Positions 1-7,693 are shown, numbered from the stretch's first letter. The stretch is 32,551 nt of DNA from Clostridia bacterium (GCA_017466625.1 JAFTTT010000018.1:1-32551), one strand, 5' to 3'. Numbers and translations are program-made. The notes: generated by a model from the letters alone, not told the origin.

Positions 1-38
1 AGGTCTACCGCAAGGTCGGATTTACACAGCCGAAGTGA
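1..38 (+). CDS. GNAT-like acetyltransferase, C-terminal fragment (partial)
   Basis: Only the last eleven codons are in the window, reading VYRKVGFTQPK and then TGA at 36-38. A Tyr-Arg-Lys-x-Gly-Phe ending is typical of the last helix and strand of GNAT-fold N-acetyltransferases. A strong intrinsic terminator begins six bases after the stop, which supports a real gene end on this strand. The family call rests on a very short peptide. The other two plus frames read into or through the terminator hairpin and look less natural. Substrate cannot be guessed. Confidence 0.45.
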   Translation, partial: VYRKVGFTQPK

Positions 39-43
39 TAGAG

Positions 44-74
44 AAAACTCCACCCGAAATCGGGTGGAGTTTTT
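44..74 (+). terminator. Intrinsic terminator after the partial acetyltransferase gene
   Basis: A perfect 10-bp stem (47-56 with 61-70) closes an AAAT loop. It is preceded by four A and followed by a run of five T (70-74). It lies directly after the stop codon of the left-edge gene. Confidence 0.88.
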
Positions 75-147
75 AGATAATAGAGAATAAAGAATAGATA
101 ATAAACAAGAAATTAGAATGAAATGTAAATAATAGTGCGACTTTTGC

Positions 148-298
148 AGGGTGCGACGTCCTCTGCGCACCGTAGGAGCGACCATTGGTCGTCCGTCGGT
201 TGCGATGTAACACCGTTTTTACGGGCTGTCGAGGCGCCAGCCCCTACCGCGCAAATTTTGAACGTTTCTCGGTAGGGTGCGACGTCCTCGGCGCACCG
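148..298. repeat. Cluster of palindromic intergenic repeats
   Basis: A 25-bp unit occurs twice in the same orientation, at 148-172 and 274-298, with a single mismatch (T164/G290). Each copy is an imperfect hairpin with arms GGTGCG and CGCACC. Between the copies lie two further hairpins: one around 178-192 built on CGACCA/TGGTCG, and one around 222-243 with GGGCTG/CAGCCC arms. No ribosome binding site or gene-like frame is seen; the minus-strand frame through it simply repeats RCAEDVAP twice. From memory, short GC-rich palindromic units of this sort are scattered between genes in many gut Clostridia. Their presence elsewhere in this genome cannot be seen here. Confidence 0.6.
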
Positions 299-302
299 CA
301 AT

Positions 303-335
303 ATAAAAAAAGCACTCGATCACGGGCGCTTTTTT
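303..335 (-). terminator. Terminator at the end of the typA/DUF2809 unit
   Basis: On the minus strand an approximately 8-bp stem (AGCG...GTGCT arms, 311-330, one mismatch) is followed by seven T (plus-strand A305-A311). A second A/T-rich flank at 330-335 could make it bidirectional. The stop codon of the DUF2809 gene (320-322) lies in or next to the loop, so the terminator overlaps the coding end. Confidence 0.6.
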
Positions 336-700
336 ATTATTAGTTCAGTTATATAGGTAATTCCGCAGCCGACTGCGTAGCAGATTATATCTATGAACGA
401 AAATGACGTTCCGACCATAATCGCTACTATCGAATCGTGCGGTATTCCGAGCAGATCAACGATTTTTACGAGTTGAAGAAGCTCGACCAAGAGTGCAAAG
501 ATGAAAACGTAAAGCGGCAAGAGCTTTATTCCCGTCGGTTTTACAATTCTGATAAGACAATATATCAATATAACGACGAGCACGTCGCCGATGTACGGAC
601 GGACGAATGCGTCGTGCACGAATGCGCCTATCAGTATCTCTGTAAACAGTAAGACAAGAAACGCTATCAGGTACGCTACGCGCAGCTTTTTATGCTTCAT
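320..700 (-). CDS. DUF2809 family small membrane protein
   Basis: A 126-residue, very hydrophobic protein with about four predicted membrane helices (roughly residues 8-30, 36-55, 62-80 and 95-120). The stretch FVHDAFVRPYIGDVLVV followed by a Leu-rich segment and a final GCG motif is characteristic of the DUF2809 family as I remember it. That family has no established function. The ATG (698-700) has an AGAGG ribosome binding site about six bases upstream. It follows typA by only 20 bases with no terminator between, so the two are probably co-transcribed, although I know of no functional link. The gene ends inside its own terminator hairpin. Confidence 0.8.
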   Translation of the reverse strand: MKHKKLRVAYLIAFLVLLFTEILIGAFVHDAFVRPYIGDVLVVILIYCLIRIVKPTGIKLLPLYVFIFALLVELLQLVKIVDLLGIPHDSIVAIMVGTSFSFIDIICYAVGCGITYITELIIKKRP

Positions 701-720
701 CTTTACCTCTTTTCAGCAAA

Positions 721-2550
721 TTACTGCTGTTTTTTCTTTGCCGCCTGTGCCTTTTTACGGGTCGGGGTATCAAGAATTACCTTACGGAGACGAAGTCCCT
801 TAGGCGTTACCTCGATAAGCTCGTCGTCCGCGATAAACTCGATTGCTTCCTCAAGCGACATTACCTTATGAGGAGTAAGGATGAGCTTTTCGTCTGCGCC
901 CTTTGAACGGATCGCGGTGAGCTGCTTCGTCTTACAGGGGTTGATCTCGATATCGCCCTGCTTCGGGTTTTCACCGACGATCATTCCCTCGTATACTTCC
1001 GTCTGAACGCCGACGAAGAGCTGTCCGCGCTCCTGCGAGTTAAAGAGACCGTAAGAGGTCGTAATTCCCTTTTCCGACGCGACAAGAGAACCCGTCTGGC
1101 GCGACGGCATATCGCCCTTATAGGGGTGATATCCCTCGAAAACAGTATTCATAATTCCCTCTCCGCGTGTTGCGGTAAGAAATTCGCTTCTGTATCCGAA
1201 GAGACAGCGCGAGGGGATAAGATAGTGAAGCTCCATACGGCTTCCGCGGTTGCCCATTTCAAGCAGCTCGCCCTTACGCATATTGAGCTTTTCGATGACC
1301 GATCCCATATACATTTCGGGCACGTCGATCTGAACTCTCTCGTACGGCTCGTTCTTTACGCCGTCTATCTCCTTATAAAGCACGCGTGGCGTCGAGAGCG
1401 AAAGCTCATATCCCTCACGGCGCATGGTCTCGACGAGTATCGAGAGGTGCATCTCTCCTCGTCCTGCTACCTTGAAGCTATCCGTCGTCTCGCCGTCCTC
1501 AACGCGGAGCGAAACGTCCTTAAGAAGCTCGCGGTAGAGGCGTTCTCTGATCTGTCTTGTAGTAACGAACTTACCCTCGCGTCCTGCAAACGGGCTGTCG
1601 TTTACAGCAAACGTCATTTCGATCGTCGGCTCGCTTATCTTAACGAAAGGAAGCGGCTCGGGAGCAGTTACAGAGGTTATCGTATCACCGATCGTGATAT
1701 TTTCAGCGCCCGAGAAGCAGACGATGTCGCCTACGTTTGCGCTTTCAACCGTTCTTCTGCCGAGGCCGTCAAAGGTCTGAAGCGAGACGATCCTCGTTTT
1801 TACGGGATTTGCGCCCGTGTGGTAATTGCAGATCATCGCATCCTGGTTTACCTTGATAGAGCCGCGCTCAATGCGTCCGATACCCATTCTGCCGACGTAC
1901 TCGCTGTAATCTATCGAGGAAACGAGAAGCTGAAGCTCGCCGTTTTCGTCCCCCTCGGGAGCGGGGATGTATTCGAGAATAGTATCAAAAAGCGGCTGAA
2001 GGTCAACGCCCGGCTCGTAGGGGGTGAACGACGCAGTACCCGCTCTGCCCGAGCAGAAAAGCATCGGGGAATCGAGCTGATCGTCGGTTGCGTCAAGATC
2101 CATAAGAAGCTCGAGGACCTCGTCCTCTACCTCTTCGATTCTTGCGTCGGGCTTATCTACCTTGTTTACAACAACGATAACTCTGTGGTTAAGCTCGAGC
2201 GCCTTCTGAAGCACGAAGCGCGTCTGCGGCATCGGTCCTTCTGCAGCGTCGACAAGCAGAATTACTCCGTTTACCATCTTGAGGATTCGCTCGACCTCGC
2301 CCGAGAAGTCTGCGTGTCCGGGGGTGTCTATAATATTGATCTTTACGTCCTTATAGCGTACCGCCGTGTTCTTTGCGAGGATAGTGATTCCTCTTTCCTT
2401 TTCAAGGGCGTTAGAGTCCATTACTCGCTCTTCCGTCGCCTGATTTTCACGGTATACACCGCCCTGCTTGAGCATCTGGTCGACGAGAGTTGTCTTTCCG
2501 TGGTCAACGTGGGCTATGATCGCTATGTTTCTTAAATCGTTTCTTACCAA
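721..2550 (-). CDS. typA: Translational GTPase TypA/BipA
   Basis: A ribosome-binding GTPase of the EF-G/LepA superfamily, involved in 50S assembly and stress or cold adaptation. At 609 residues it has the normal family length. The G motifs are intact: AHVDHGKTT (13-21, P-loop), the switch II DTPGH (75-79) and NKVD (129-132). The conserved switch I region ERGITI (52-57) is present. The rest fits EF-G-like domains II, III and V plus the BipA-specific C-terminal domain, ending in a basic tail. The start is probably TTG (2548-2550): it gives the family's usual N-terminus ([18 protein letters not shown]), AGGG lies 11 bases upstream, and the nearest ATG is out of frame and stops at once. First gene of the unit with the DUF2809 gene. 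Confidence 0.97.
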   Translation of the reverse strand: MVRNDLRNIAIIAHVDHGKTTLVDQMLKQGGVYRENQATEERVMDSNALEKERGITILAKNTAVRYKDVKINIIDTPGHADFSGEVERILKMVNGVILLVDAAEGPMPQTRFVLQKALELNHRVIVVVNKVDKPDARIEEVEDEVLELLMDLDATDDQLDSPMLFCSGRAGTASFTPYEPGVDLQPLFDTILEYIPAPEGDENGELQLLVSSIDYSEYVGRMGIGRIERGSIKVNQDAMICNYHTGANPVKTRIVSLQTFDGLGRRTVESANVGDIVCFSGAENITIGDTITSVTAPEPLPFVKISEPTIEMTFAVNDSPFAGREGKFVTTRQIRERLYRELLKDVSLRVEDGETTDSFKVAGRGEMHLSILVETMRREGYELSLSTPRVLYKEIDGVKNEPYERVQIDVPEMYMGSVIEKLNMRKGELLEMGNRGSRMELHYLIPSRCLFGYRSEFLTATRGEGIMNTVFEGYHPYKGDMPSRQTGSLVASEKGITTSYGLFNSQERGQLFVGVQTEVYEGMIVGENPKQGDIEINPCKTKQLTAIRSKGADEKLILTPHKVMSLEEAIEFIADDELIEVTPKGLRLRKVILDTPTRKKAQAAKKKQQ

Positions 2551-2585
2551 AATCTTATCATCCCTTATTCTGAATTTAACGGTTT

Positions 2586-2614
2586 ATTATAACACATTTT
2601 TCCCTTTTTTTCAA
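2586..2614 (-). promoter_or_regulatory. Promoter of typA
   Basis: On the minus strand, TTGAAA (2609-2614) is separated by 17 bases from TATAAT (2586-2591), about 36 bases upstream of the TTG start codon. It lies back to back with the metal-transporter promoter. Confidence 0.75.
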
Positions 2615-2665
2615 TGCTTTTTTCAACAAAGTTAAATTTACTTGCTCTTTTTTAGTTGTATACTA

Positions 2666-2694
2666 TTGATTTAACGCTAATTCGGTGATATAAT
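2666..2694 (+). promoter_or_regulatory. Promoter of the metal ABC transporter operon
   Basis: TTGATT (2666-2671), 17-base spacer, TATAAT (2689-2694), with an extended -10 TG at 2686-2687. The predicted start point is near 2701, at the left edge of the Fur-type operator. Confidence 0.8.
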
Positions 2695-2701
2695 ATGAAA
2701 T

Positions 2702-2716
2702 TGATAATCATTTTCA
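2702..2716 (+). promoter_or_regulatory. Fur/Zur-type operator
   Basis: TGATAATCATTTTCA matches the 7-1-7 Fur-family box TGATAATnATTATCA at all but one position. Flanking bases extend the symmetry (TGAAA at 2695-2699). It covers the expected transcription start of the transporter operon, so a metal-loaded repressor bound here should block transcription. Whether the regulator is Fur, Zur, PerR or another relative cannot be told from the site alone. Confidence 0.7.
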
Positions 2717-2729
2717 AATCGAGGTTATA

Positions 2730-3419
2730 ATGACTGCAATAGAATGTAAGGACCTGTGGCTTTCGTACGGGAGCGCATCGGTCATCGAGGGACTTTCCTT
2801 TTCGCTTGAAGCGGGAAAGTGCCTCTGTATAGCAGGCGAAAACGGAACGGGAAAAAGCACGCTTATCAAGGCACTTCTCGGGTTGAAGGACGCCTCTCGC
2901 GGTGAGATCGTCTTCTTTGACGGAAGGTCGAAGGAAGGCATCGGTTATCTGCCGCAGAGAAGCGACGCGCAGAGCGACTTTCCCGCGTCGGTCTGGGAGG
3001 TCGTGCTTTCGGGCAAGCTGAACAGTGGGAAACGTCTTCCCTTTTACACGAAAAACGACAAAGATGAAGCGATGGCGAAGCTGGCACTTCTTGACATTGT
3101 CGATCTAAAGGAGAAGAGCTTTGCGGAGCTTTCGGGCGGTCAGCAGCAGAGAGTTCTGCTTGCGCGCGCACTTTGTGCGGCGACTCGACGCATACTCCTT
3201 GACGAGCCGGTAGCAGGTCTTGATCCGACGGCGACATCCGAGTTTTACAAGATAATTCACCGTCTTAAGGACGAGGGCATAACCGTCATAATGGTTTCTC
3301 ACGATATTCACTGCGCTCTTGCCGTTGCGGACAAGCTTCTAATTCTCCGTAACGACGGCTATTCCTATACCGATGCAAAGCCGCACGAGCACGATCACGA
3401 GGGGGGCTGCAAAATATGA
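2730..3419 (+). CDS. znuC: Metal (zinc/manganese-type) ABC transporter ATP-binding protein
   Basis: Cytoplasmic ATPase of a Zn/Mn uptake ABC system, 229 residues. Walker A is GENGTGKST (36-44). The signature LSGGQQQR, Walker B ILLDEP and the switch SHD follow in order. The last residues are PHEHDHEGGC, a His/Asp/Cys-rich tail fitting metal binding or sensing. The ATG follows GAGG by five bases. The stop overlaps the permease start in an ATGA (3416-3419), so the two are translationally coupled. The Fur-type box upstream supports metal-responsive control. Zinc, manganese and iron members of this family are hard to tell apart, so the symbol is provisional. Confidence 0.88.
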   Translation: MTAIECKDLWLSYGSASVIEGLSFSLEAGKCLCIAGENGTGKSTLIKALLGLKDASRGEIVFFDGRSKEGIGYLPQRSDAQSDFPASVWEVVLSGKLNSGKRLPFYTKNDKDEAMAKLALLDIVDLKEKSFAELSGGQQQRVLLARALCAATRRILLDEPVAGLDPTATSEFYKIIHRLKDEGITVIMVSHDIHCALAVADKLLILRNDGYSYTDAKPHEHDHEGGCKI

Positions 3420-4261
3420 CTGCGTTCATAAACGAGCTTCGAATCATGTTCTCGCTCGATTCCATGGTATATGCGCTTATATGCGGAATACTGATCTCTT
3501 TATGCGCCGCGCTTCTCGGCGTGTGCCTTGTGCTTAAAAGATATTCGATGATCGGCGACGGACTTTCACACGTTGCGTTCGCCTCTCTTGCTATCGGATC
3601 TGCAATGTCTATAGCGCCTATGGCGCTGACCGTGCCGACGGTTGGGCTTTCCGCATTCGGTCTTTTGCGGCTTAACGAAAAGGGCAAGATGAAGGGCGAC
3701 GCGCTTACTGCAATCATTTCAACAGGTGCGCTTGCCATCGGTACGGTTGCCGCTTCCCTTTCCCCGGGAGCGAATATTGACCTTAACGGCTATATGTTCG
3801 GCTCGATTCTTGCGCTCAGCAAAAACGATCTTATATGGTCTATCGCCCTTGCGGCGGTCGTTATCCCGATCTACTGTCTTATGTTCAACCGCATTTTCTC
3901 GGTAACCTTCGACCCGAGCTTCGCAAAGGCGACGGGAGTCAAGGTGCGTCTTTACGATACACTTTTGGCGCTTCTTTCGGCAGTTACCATCGTTATCGGT
4001 ATGCGCTTTATGGGAACGCTTCTCATTTCCGCGCTCATCGTATTTCCGCCTATGACGGCGATGAGGTTGATGAAAAGCTTTAAGGGCGTCGTTATTCTGT
4101 CGGCTCTCCTTCCGATATTCGGATTTACCGTCGGACTTGTCGGCTCTTATTTCCTTTCGACTCCGGCAGGAGCGAGTGTCGTCTGCGTTGAGCTTATAAT
4201 GTTCATTATCGCCTCTGTCATTTCTTGGATAAAAAAGCTGAAAAAACCCGTTAAAATCTAA
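3416..4261 (+). CDS. znuB: Metal ABC transporter permease (ABC-3 family)
   Basis: A 281-residue integral membrane protein with about eight or nine hydrophobic segments, matching the ZnuB/MntB/TroC ABC-3 family. Characteristic stretches are GLSHVAFASLAIG (about residues 51-63) and the later segment with MGTLLISALIVFPPMTA. It should form the membrane channel with the ATPase encoded just upstream, its start overlapping that gene's stop by four bases. The expected third part, a substrate-binding lipoprotein, is absent: a terminator follows immediately and the next gene is unrelated. The binding protein must be encoded elsewhere, or the pair may work with a distant partner. Metal specificity is not fixed by sequence. 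Confidence 0.88.
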   Translation: MTAFINELRIMFSLDSMVYALICGILISLCAALLGVCLVLKRYSMIGDGLSHVAFASLAIGSAMSIAPMALTVPTVGLSAFGLLRLNEKGKMKGDALTAIISTGALAIGTVAASLSPGANIDLNGYMFGSILALSKNDLIWSIALAAVVIPIYCLMFNRIFSVTFDPSFAKATGVKVRLYDTLLALLSAVTIVIGMRFMGTLLISALIVFPPMTAMRLMKSFKGVVILSALLPIFGFTVGLVGSYFLSTPAGASVVCVELIMFIIASVISWIKKLKKPVKI

Positions 4262-4262
4262 A

Positions 4263-4288
4263 AAATCCCCTGCTTCGGCAGGGGATTT
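4263..4288 (+). terminator. Terminator of the metal transporter operon
   Basis: An 11-bp perfect stem (4263-4273 with 4278-4288) with a TTCG loop, two bases after the permease stop codon. The T-run is mostly within the stem (ATTT). Confidence 0.85.
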
Positions 4289-4329
4289 CACATTTTCTTA
4301 AAATTTTGCAATATTTTTTGCAAAAAGGT

Positions 4330-4358
4330 TTGAAATTTGTCGCAATATGGTGTATAAT
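4330..4358 (+). promoter_or_regulatory. Promoter of the small cysteine-rich gene
   Basis: TTGAAA (4330-4335), 17-base spacer, TATAAT (4353-4358), 29 bases upstream of the start codon. Confidence 0.8.
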
Positions 4359-4387
4359 GATAAAAGTAATTATTTGAGGATACAGAA

Positions 4388-4615
4388 ATGTGTAAGAAGA
4401 AAAAGAAGCTAACCGAAAAACTCGAGATCTCAAAGGTCTGTATATACTGTGAAAACGCGACCGTTATCGCCGACGACGAGAACGTTCTCTGTTCGCTACG
4501 CGGCATCGTAAATAAGGAATTCTGCTGCAAGAAGTTCGCCTACGATCCGCTCAAGCGCGTTCCGCGTCCGATGCCCCCGATGCCTAAATTGACGGAAGAA
4601 GATCTGCTTATATAA
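4388..4615 (+). CDS. Small cysteine-rich conserved hypothetical protein
   Basis: A 75-residue soluble protein of unknown function. It opens with a lysine-rich stretch (KKKKK, 3-7). It then has the cysteine pattern C18-x2-C21, C35, C46-C47, followed by FAYDPLKRVPRP and a proline-rich tail. The spacing suggests a small metal-binding, zinc-ribbon-like fold. I recall similar CIYCE...YDPLKR proteins as uncharacterised conserved genes in Clostridia. Strong support that it is real: a near-consensus promoter, GAGGA nine bases before the ATG, and a strong terminator directly after the stop, so it is a single-gene unit. It sits beside a metal transporter, but with separate transcription. Confidence 0.85.
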   Translation: MCKKKKKLTEKLEISKVCIYCENATVIADDENVLCSLRGIVNKEFCCKKFAYDPLKRVPRPMPPMPKLTEEDLLI

Positions 4616-4619
4616 AAGT

Positions 4620-4648
4620 CCGCCCGAGGAAAACCTCGGGCGGTTTTT
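4620..4648. terminator. Terminator after the small cysteine-rich gene
   Basis: A perfect 10-bp GC-rich stem (4620-4629 with 4634-4643), AAAA loop, then TTTTT. It stands between convergent genes; the A-run on the other side is short, so it works best for the plus strand but may serve both. Confidence 0.88.
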
Positions 4649-4649
4649 G

Positions 4650-6134
4650 TTATTCTACAATTATCTTGTACTTGCTTTCCTCATCATCGGAGGTATGCGC
4701 AAGAATCACCTTTTCGCTCTCCATATAGCCGAAAAGCGCAGTCAGGTGCGTGACGAAAACATATTTTGTCTTGAGCTTCGGCATAAAGCGGAGAATATCG
4801 TAAATGCTCTTCGTTCCCTCTTTATACGAGGTCGTCTGGAAGGTTTCGTTGAGGAGCAGAAGCGAATAGGGCGTCAGCTTATCGAGGATCGCCGCTATCT
4901 CTCTTGCCTCCTGGTCGAATCTTCCCCTCGCGTCGCCCTTGAGGAACTCCTCCTCTGCCGAGGAAAAATGAGAGAAGAAGCCGCGGCGGATGCTCATAGT
5001 CGCGCTTTCGGCAAGCACCGGAAGTCCTGCCTGCATAAAGAGCTGTGCGCCGCCTATTGCGCGCAGATATACTGTTTTACCGCTATCGGTAAGACCCTTG
5101 ACGAGCAGTCCTGCCGTTTCTCCCTCAAGCGACAGATCGTTCGGAACAGTCTTTGCACCGAGTCCGTTAGAAAGGAGCACAAGCTCGCGAAGCCCCATAA
5201 GCGAGAAGCAGTCGCTTTCCTCGGGAAGCACTGTCGGAAGCGTAAGCGGAACACCCGCATCCTCCGCCTTTTCGGCGTAAAGGAGCGCACTCTCATAGAA
5301 CATAAGCTCGTTTGAAAGCCCGAAGAATGCGTCGTAAACGTCGTTCGTCACCTTTGTAAGTGCCGAATCAATGCGCGACAGCGCCTCGTTAAGAATGTAC
5401 TGCGAATCGGTCAGCGGATCCTCTCCCGCCTGCGAAATAACTGCCTTTATTTCGACTCCGTCCCCGTCCTTCCTCTTTCCGAAGAGCTTCGAAAATGCGC
5501 TGGAATCGTGCTTCTTTTCGGTTATGTCAGAAAGGTCGCAGGAAAAGAGACGCAATGCACGGTCAAGCGTGAAAACCACGGTAAAATCGAAGTCCTCGGG
5601 CGCCTTATATCTGAAGCGCTGCGATATATTGACGAGCTCGCCGAGTGCCTCGTTTTCGGTCATTCCGATGCACCAGTCGCGTATGGCGATAAGTCCCTCG
5701 CTCTTTATCGGATAGCTTCCGAGCGTTTCGCCTATCGTTCCGAAAAAGGACGCGATGGTCGACGGGAATATTGCCGTCACCTTAAGTGAGGCAAATGTGT
5801 GCTCAAGGAGCGCCTCGGAATTGATCTCCGAGCCCTTGTTATTCACTGCGCCGAGCTTCATCTCCTGCCAGTCACTCTTTATCTTATCATAACGCAAGAA
5901 CAGCGTTTTAAGCGCAGGAAGAAGTCCGTCTATATTTTTAAGATCGGAATAGATCTCCTGACGGAATATTATATTTTCCTTTTTGGCAAGCGGCTTTTCG
6001 AGCACCGAAAGGAAATATTCGGCGCGTCTTTTATCGGTTACTATCTCCTTGACCGCGCGGTCGACAGAAAGATCGTATATGACCTGACATTCTGCGTAAT
6101 TATCGGGGATCTTTGTCAGTAAACTGAATTTCAT
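4650..6134 (-). CDS. MutS-like ATPase (second of a tandem pair)
   Basis: A 494-residue protein with a C-terminal ATPase domain of the MutS/MutS2 type and an N-terminal helical part that looks like the MutS core/lever region. The DNA-mismatch-recognition domain (Phe-x-Glu motif) and any C-terminal Smr nuclease are missing. Walker A is GLTDSGKT (347-354). The Walker B position reads LLLLNETFQTT, so the usual Asp-Glu is Asn429-Glu430. A FVTHLT segment corresponds to the MutS switch histidine. Its start overlaps the stop of the upstream paralogue by one base (TAATG), with GGGGAGGA just upstream, so the two are coupled and may form a heterodimer. True mismatch repair is doubtful. A family of MutS-related paralogues is the safe call. 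Confidence 0.8.
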   Translation of the reverse strand: MKFSLLTKIPDNYAECQVIYDLSVDRAVKEIVTDKRRAEYFLSVLEKPLAKKENIIFRQEIYSDLKNIDGLLPALKTLFLRYDKIKSDWQEMKLGAVNNKGSEINSEALLEHTFASLKVTAIFPSTIASFFGTIGETLGSYPIKSEGLIAIRDWCIGMTENEALGELVNISQRFRYKAPEDFDFTVVFTLDRALRLFSCDLSDITEKKHDSSAFSKLFGKRKDGDGVEIKAVISQAGEDPLTDSQYILNEALSRIDSALTKVTNDVYDAFFGLSNELMFYESALLYAEKAEDAGVPLTLPTVLPEESDCFSLMGLRELVLLSNGLGAKTVPNDLSLEGETAGLLVKGLTDSGKTVYLRAIGGAQLFMQAGLPVLAESATMSIRRGFFSHFSSAEEEFLKGDARGRFDQEAREIAAILDKLTPYSLLLLNETFQTTSYKEGTKSIYDILRFMPKLKTKYVFVTHLTALFGYMESEKVILAHTSDDEESKYKIIVE

Positions 6135-7600
6135 TATCTGTCCTCCCCATGGTCAAGCTTGCCGAAGCGGTTTTCGAGTGCTTCAAGCGTAAGTCCGCAT
6201 CTTATGAGAATATCCTTCGCGTATGAGCCGCCGACGCTCTTTTGGCGTGCTATCTTATAGGTGCGGCGGTTTTCGTCGTTAAGGTCTATAAGAACGTTAA
6301 GATACGGTATTTCGCTCTCACCGAGACCGTGTTGATGCGTAATATAAAGGCCGAAAATGCGCTTCTCCCAAAGCTCATTCGCGAGCTTTTCGGTCATCTT
6401 GACGGCGTTTTCCTCGTTCGTCGTAGAATACGTCTCGTTAAGAAGAACGAGCGAGTTTTCGTCCATATTTTCAAGGATAGAGTTCACGCGGTTATTCTCC
6501 TCAACGAAGCGTCCGCTTCCGTCGAAGCGCTCGTCACGCGGAAAATGCGCAAATATCGAGCTGATATCGGATATCGTCGCGCTTCGGCAGGCAACGGGAC
6601 ATCCGAGAAGGAACATAAGAACAGCGATACCGACGGTACGCAGATAAGTCGTTTTACCGCCTCCGTTTGCGCCCGTCAGGAAGTAGAACGGCTCCTCGGT
6701 CGTAAAGCTTATATCGTTCGGAACGATATTCGTCTCGCCCTTTGCAAGAAGCGAAACGTCGTACGCCTCTGATATACTGATTATTCTTCCCTCTCCGACA
6801 GTCGGATAGGTAAGCGGTATGCCGGCTTCTCTTATTCTGTCGGTAAAATCAAGCATTGTAAGGTAAAACTCTATCTCCTTACGGTAATATACGATATTCG
6901 GGCGATAGTACGAAAGGAACTCGCTCTTGAACGCCTTGAGCTTCTTCATAAGCTCGGGGCAGAGCGATGCCGCACCGTTCACAATATCGGGAGAAAGCTC
7001 GCGGCTCTCGGGATTTTTCACTTTGGGAATATCGGTGCCAAGGGTTTCGGCACAGGAAATGATGCCGTTAAGGAAGGTGTCGGCGCCGCCCTCTGTCATT
7101 CTCACCTTGTTTCCCGAGACGCACAGAGAATTGGTAAGCAGCTTTTCGGCTTCGGGTATGAGACATGAAAGCTCCTCAGACATTTTTATATACCTTTCGT
7201 CTTCCTTTTCCTTTTGCATCTCGGAAGCAAATCGACTCGACAACGGGTCGCCCATGTCACATTCCGACGCGCCCTCGGTAAACACTCTTACCGCCTCGCA
7301 CAAAAAAAGGAAAATGATACATTTCCCCTCATCCGTCGGAGCATCCTTATATGCGGAATTGAGAGAATAAAGCTCACATGCGATATCGTAAAGAGCAGCA
7401 AGCTTTTCCTTAATCTTTTTGTCGTTCAAGCGCTGAAAAAGCTCCTGACGCGGGAGGATATTCTCCTTTTCGCAAAGAACACAGGCGCTTTTGGCAACTC
7501 TTTTCGGTATGAAATTAAGAAGCTGAAGATCCTCAAAAACCGATATGTCGATCGCTTTTTTATTCGGCTTCGTATAGTAGAGCAAGCTCGGGTATCCCAT
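6134..7600 (-). CDS. MutS-like ATPase (first of a tandem pair)
   Basis: A 488-residue protein with the same architecture as its downstream neighbour: a helical N-terminal region, then a MutS-type ATPase. Walker A is GANGGGKT (310-317). The Walker B region LVLLNETYSTT again has Asn388-Glu389 in place of Asp-Glu. YITHQHG (near residue 428) fits the conserved MutS histidine. Its C-terminus (VGGSYAKDILIRCGL) resembles the Gly-Ser-Tyr/Phe...A..AG segment of MutS ATPases. There is no mismatch-recognition or nuclease domain. It is the promoter-proximal gene of a two-gene unit. The ATG has only a weak AAGGG-type site upstream. The pair is diverged, sharing motifs rather than long identical stretches, so the duplication is old. 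Confidence 0.8.
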   Translation of the reverse strand: MGYPSLLYYTKPNKKAIDISVFEDLQLLNFIPKRVAKSACVLCEKENILPRQELFQRLNDKKIKEKLAALYDIACELYSLNSAYKDAPTDEGKCIIFLFLCEAVRVFTEGASECDMGDPLSSRFASEMQKEKEDERYIKMSEELSCLIPEAEKLLTNSLCVSGNKVRMTEGGADTFLNGIISCAETLGTDIPKVKNPESRELSPDIVNGAASLCPELMKKLKAFKSEFLSYYRPNIVYYRKEIEFYLTMLDFTDRIREAGIPLTYPTVGEGRIISISEAYDVSLLAKGETNIVPNDISFTTEEPFYFLTGANGGGKTTYLRTVGIAVLMFLLGCPVACRSATISDISSIFAHFPRDERFDGSGRFVEENNRVNSILENMDENSLVLLNETYSTTNEENAVKMTEKLANELWEKRIFGLYITHQHGLGESEIPYLNVLIDLNDENRRTYKIARQKSVGGSYAKDILIRCGLTLEALENRFGKLDHGEDR

Positions 7601-7632
7601 TTAGATTTTTCCCTTCTTTTACTTTCACTTCA

Positions 7633-7661
7633 ATTATACCCTTATTAAGCCCTTATTGCAA
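7633..7661 (-). promoter_or_regulatory. Promoter of the MutS-like pair
   Basis: On the minus strand, TTGCAA (7656-7661), 17-base spacer, TATAAT (7633-7638), 33 bases before the start codon. The spacer holds two direct copies of AATAAGGG (minus strand; plus 7639-7646 and 7650-7657) exactly 11 bases apart, a possible regulator site. Confidence 0.7.
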
Positions 7662-7693
7662 GGGTAATTTGTAAACATTTCCTTCCTTTAGTA

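Noticed and set aside
148..298. Possible CRISPR array
   Set aside because: Only two copies of the repeat, 126 bp apart, with other hairpins between them and no cas genes.
113..301. 62-codon minus-strand frame near the left edge
   Set aside because: It runs through the palindromic repeats, repeats RCAEDVAP because the DNA unit is repeated, and has no ribosome site or promoter.
4650..7600. Genuine mutS or mutS2 genes
   Set aside because: Both proteins are far shorter than MutS or MutS2, lack the mismatch-binding and Smr parts and have changed Walker B residues.
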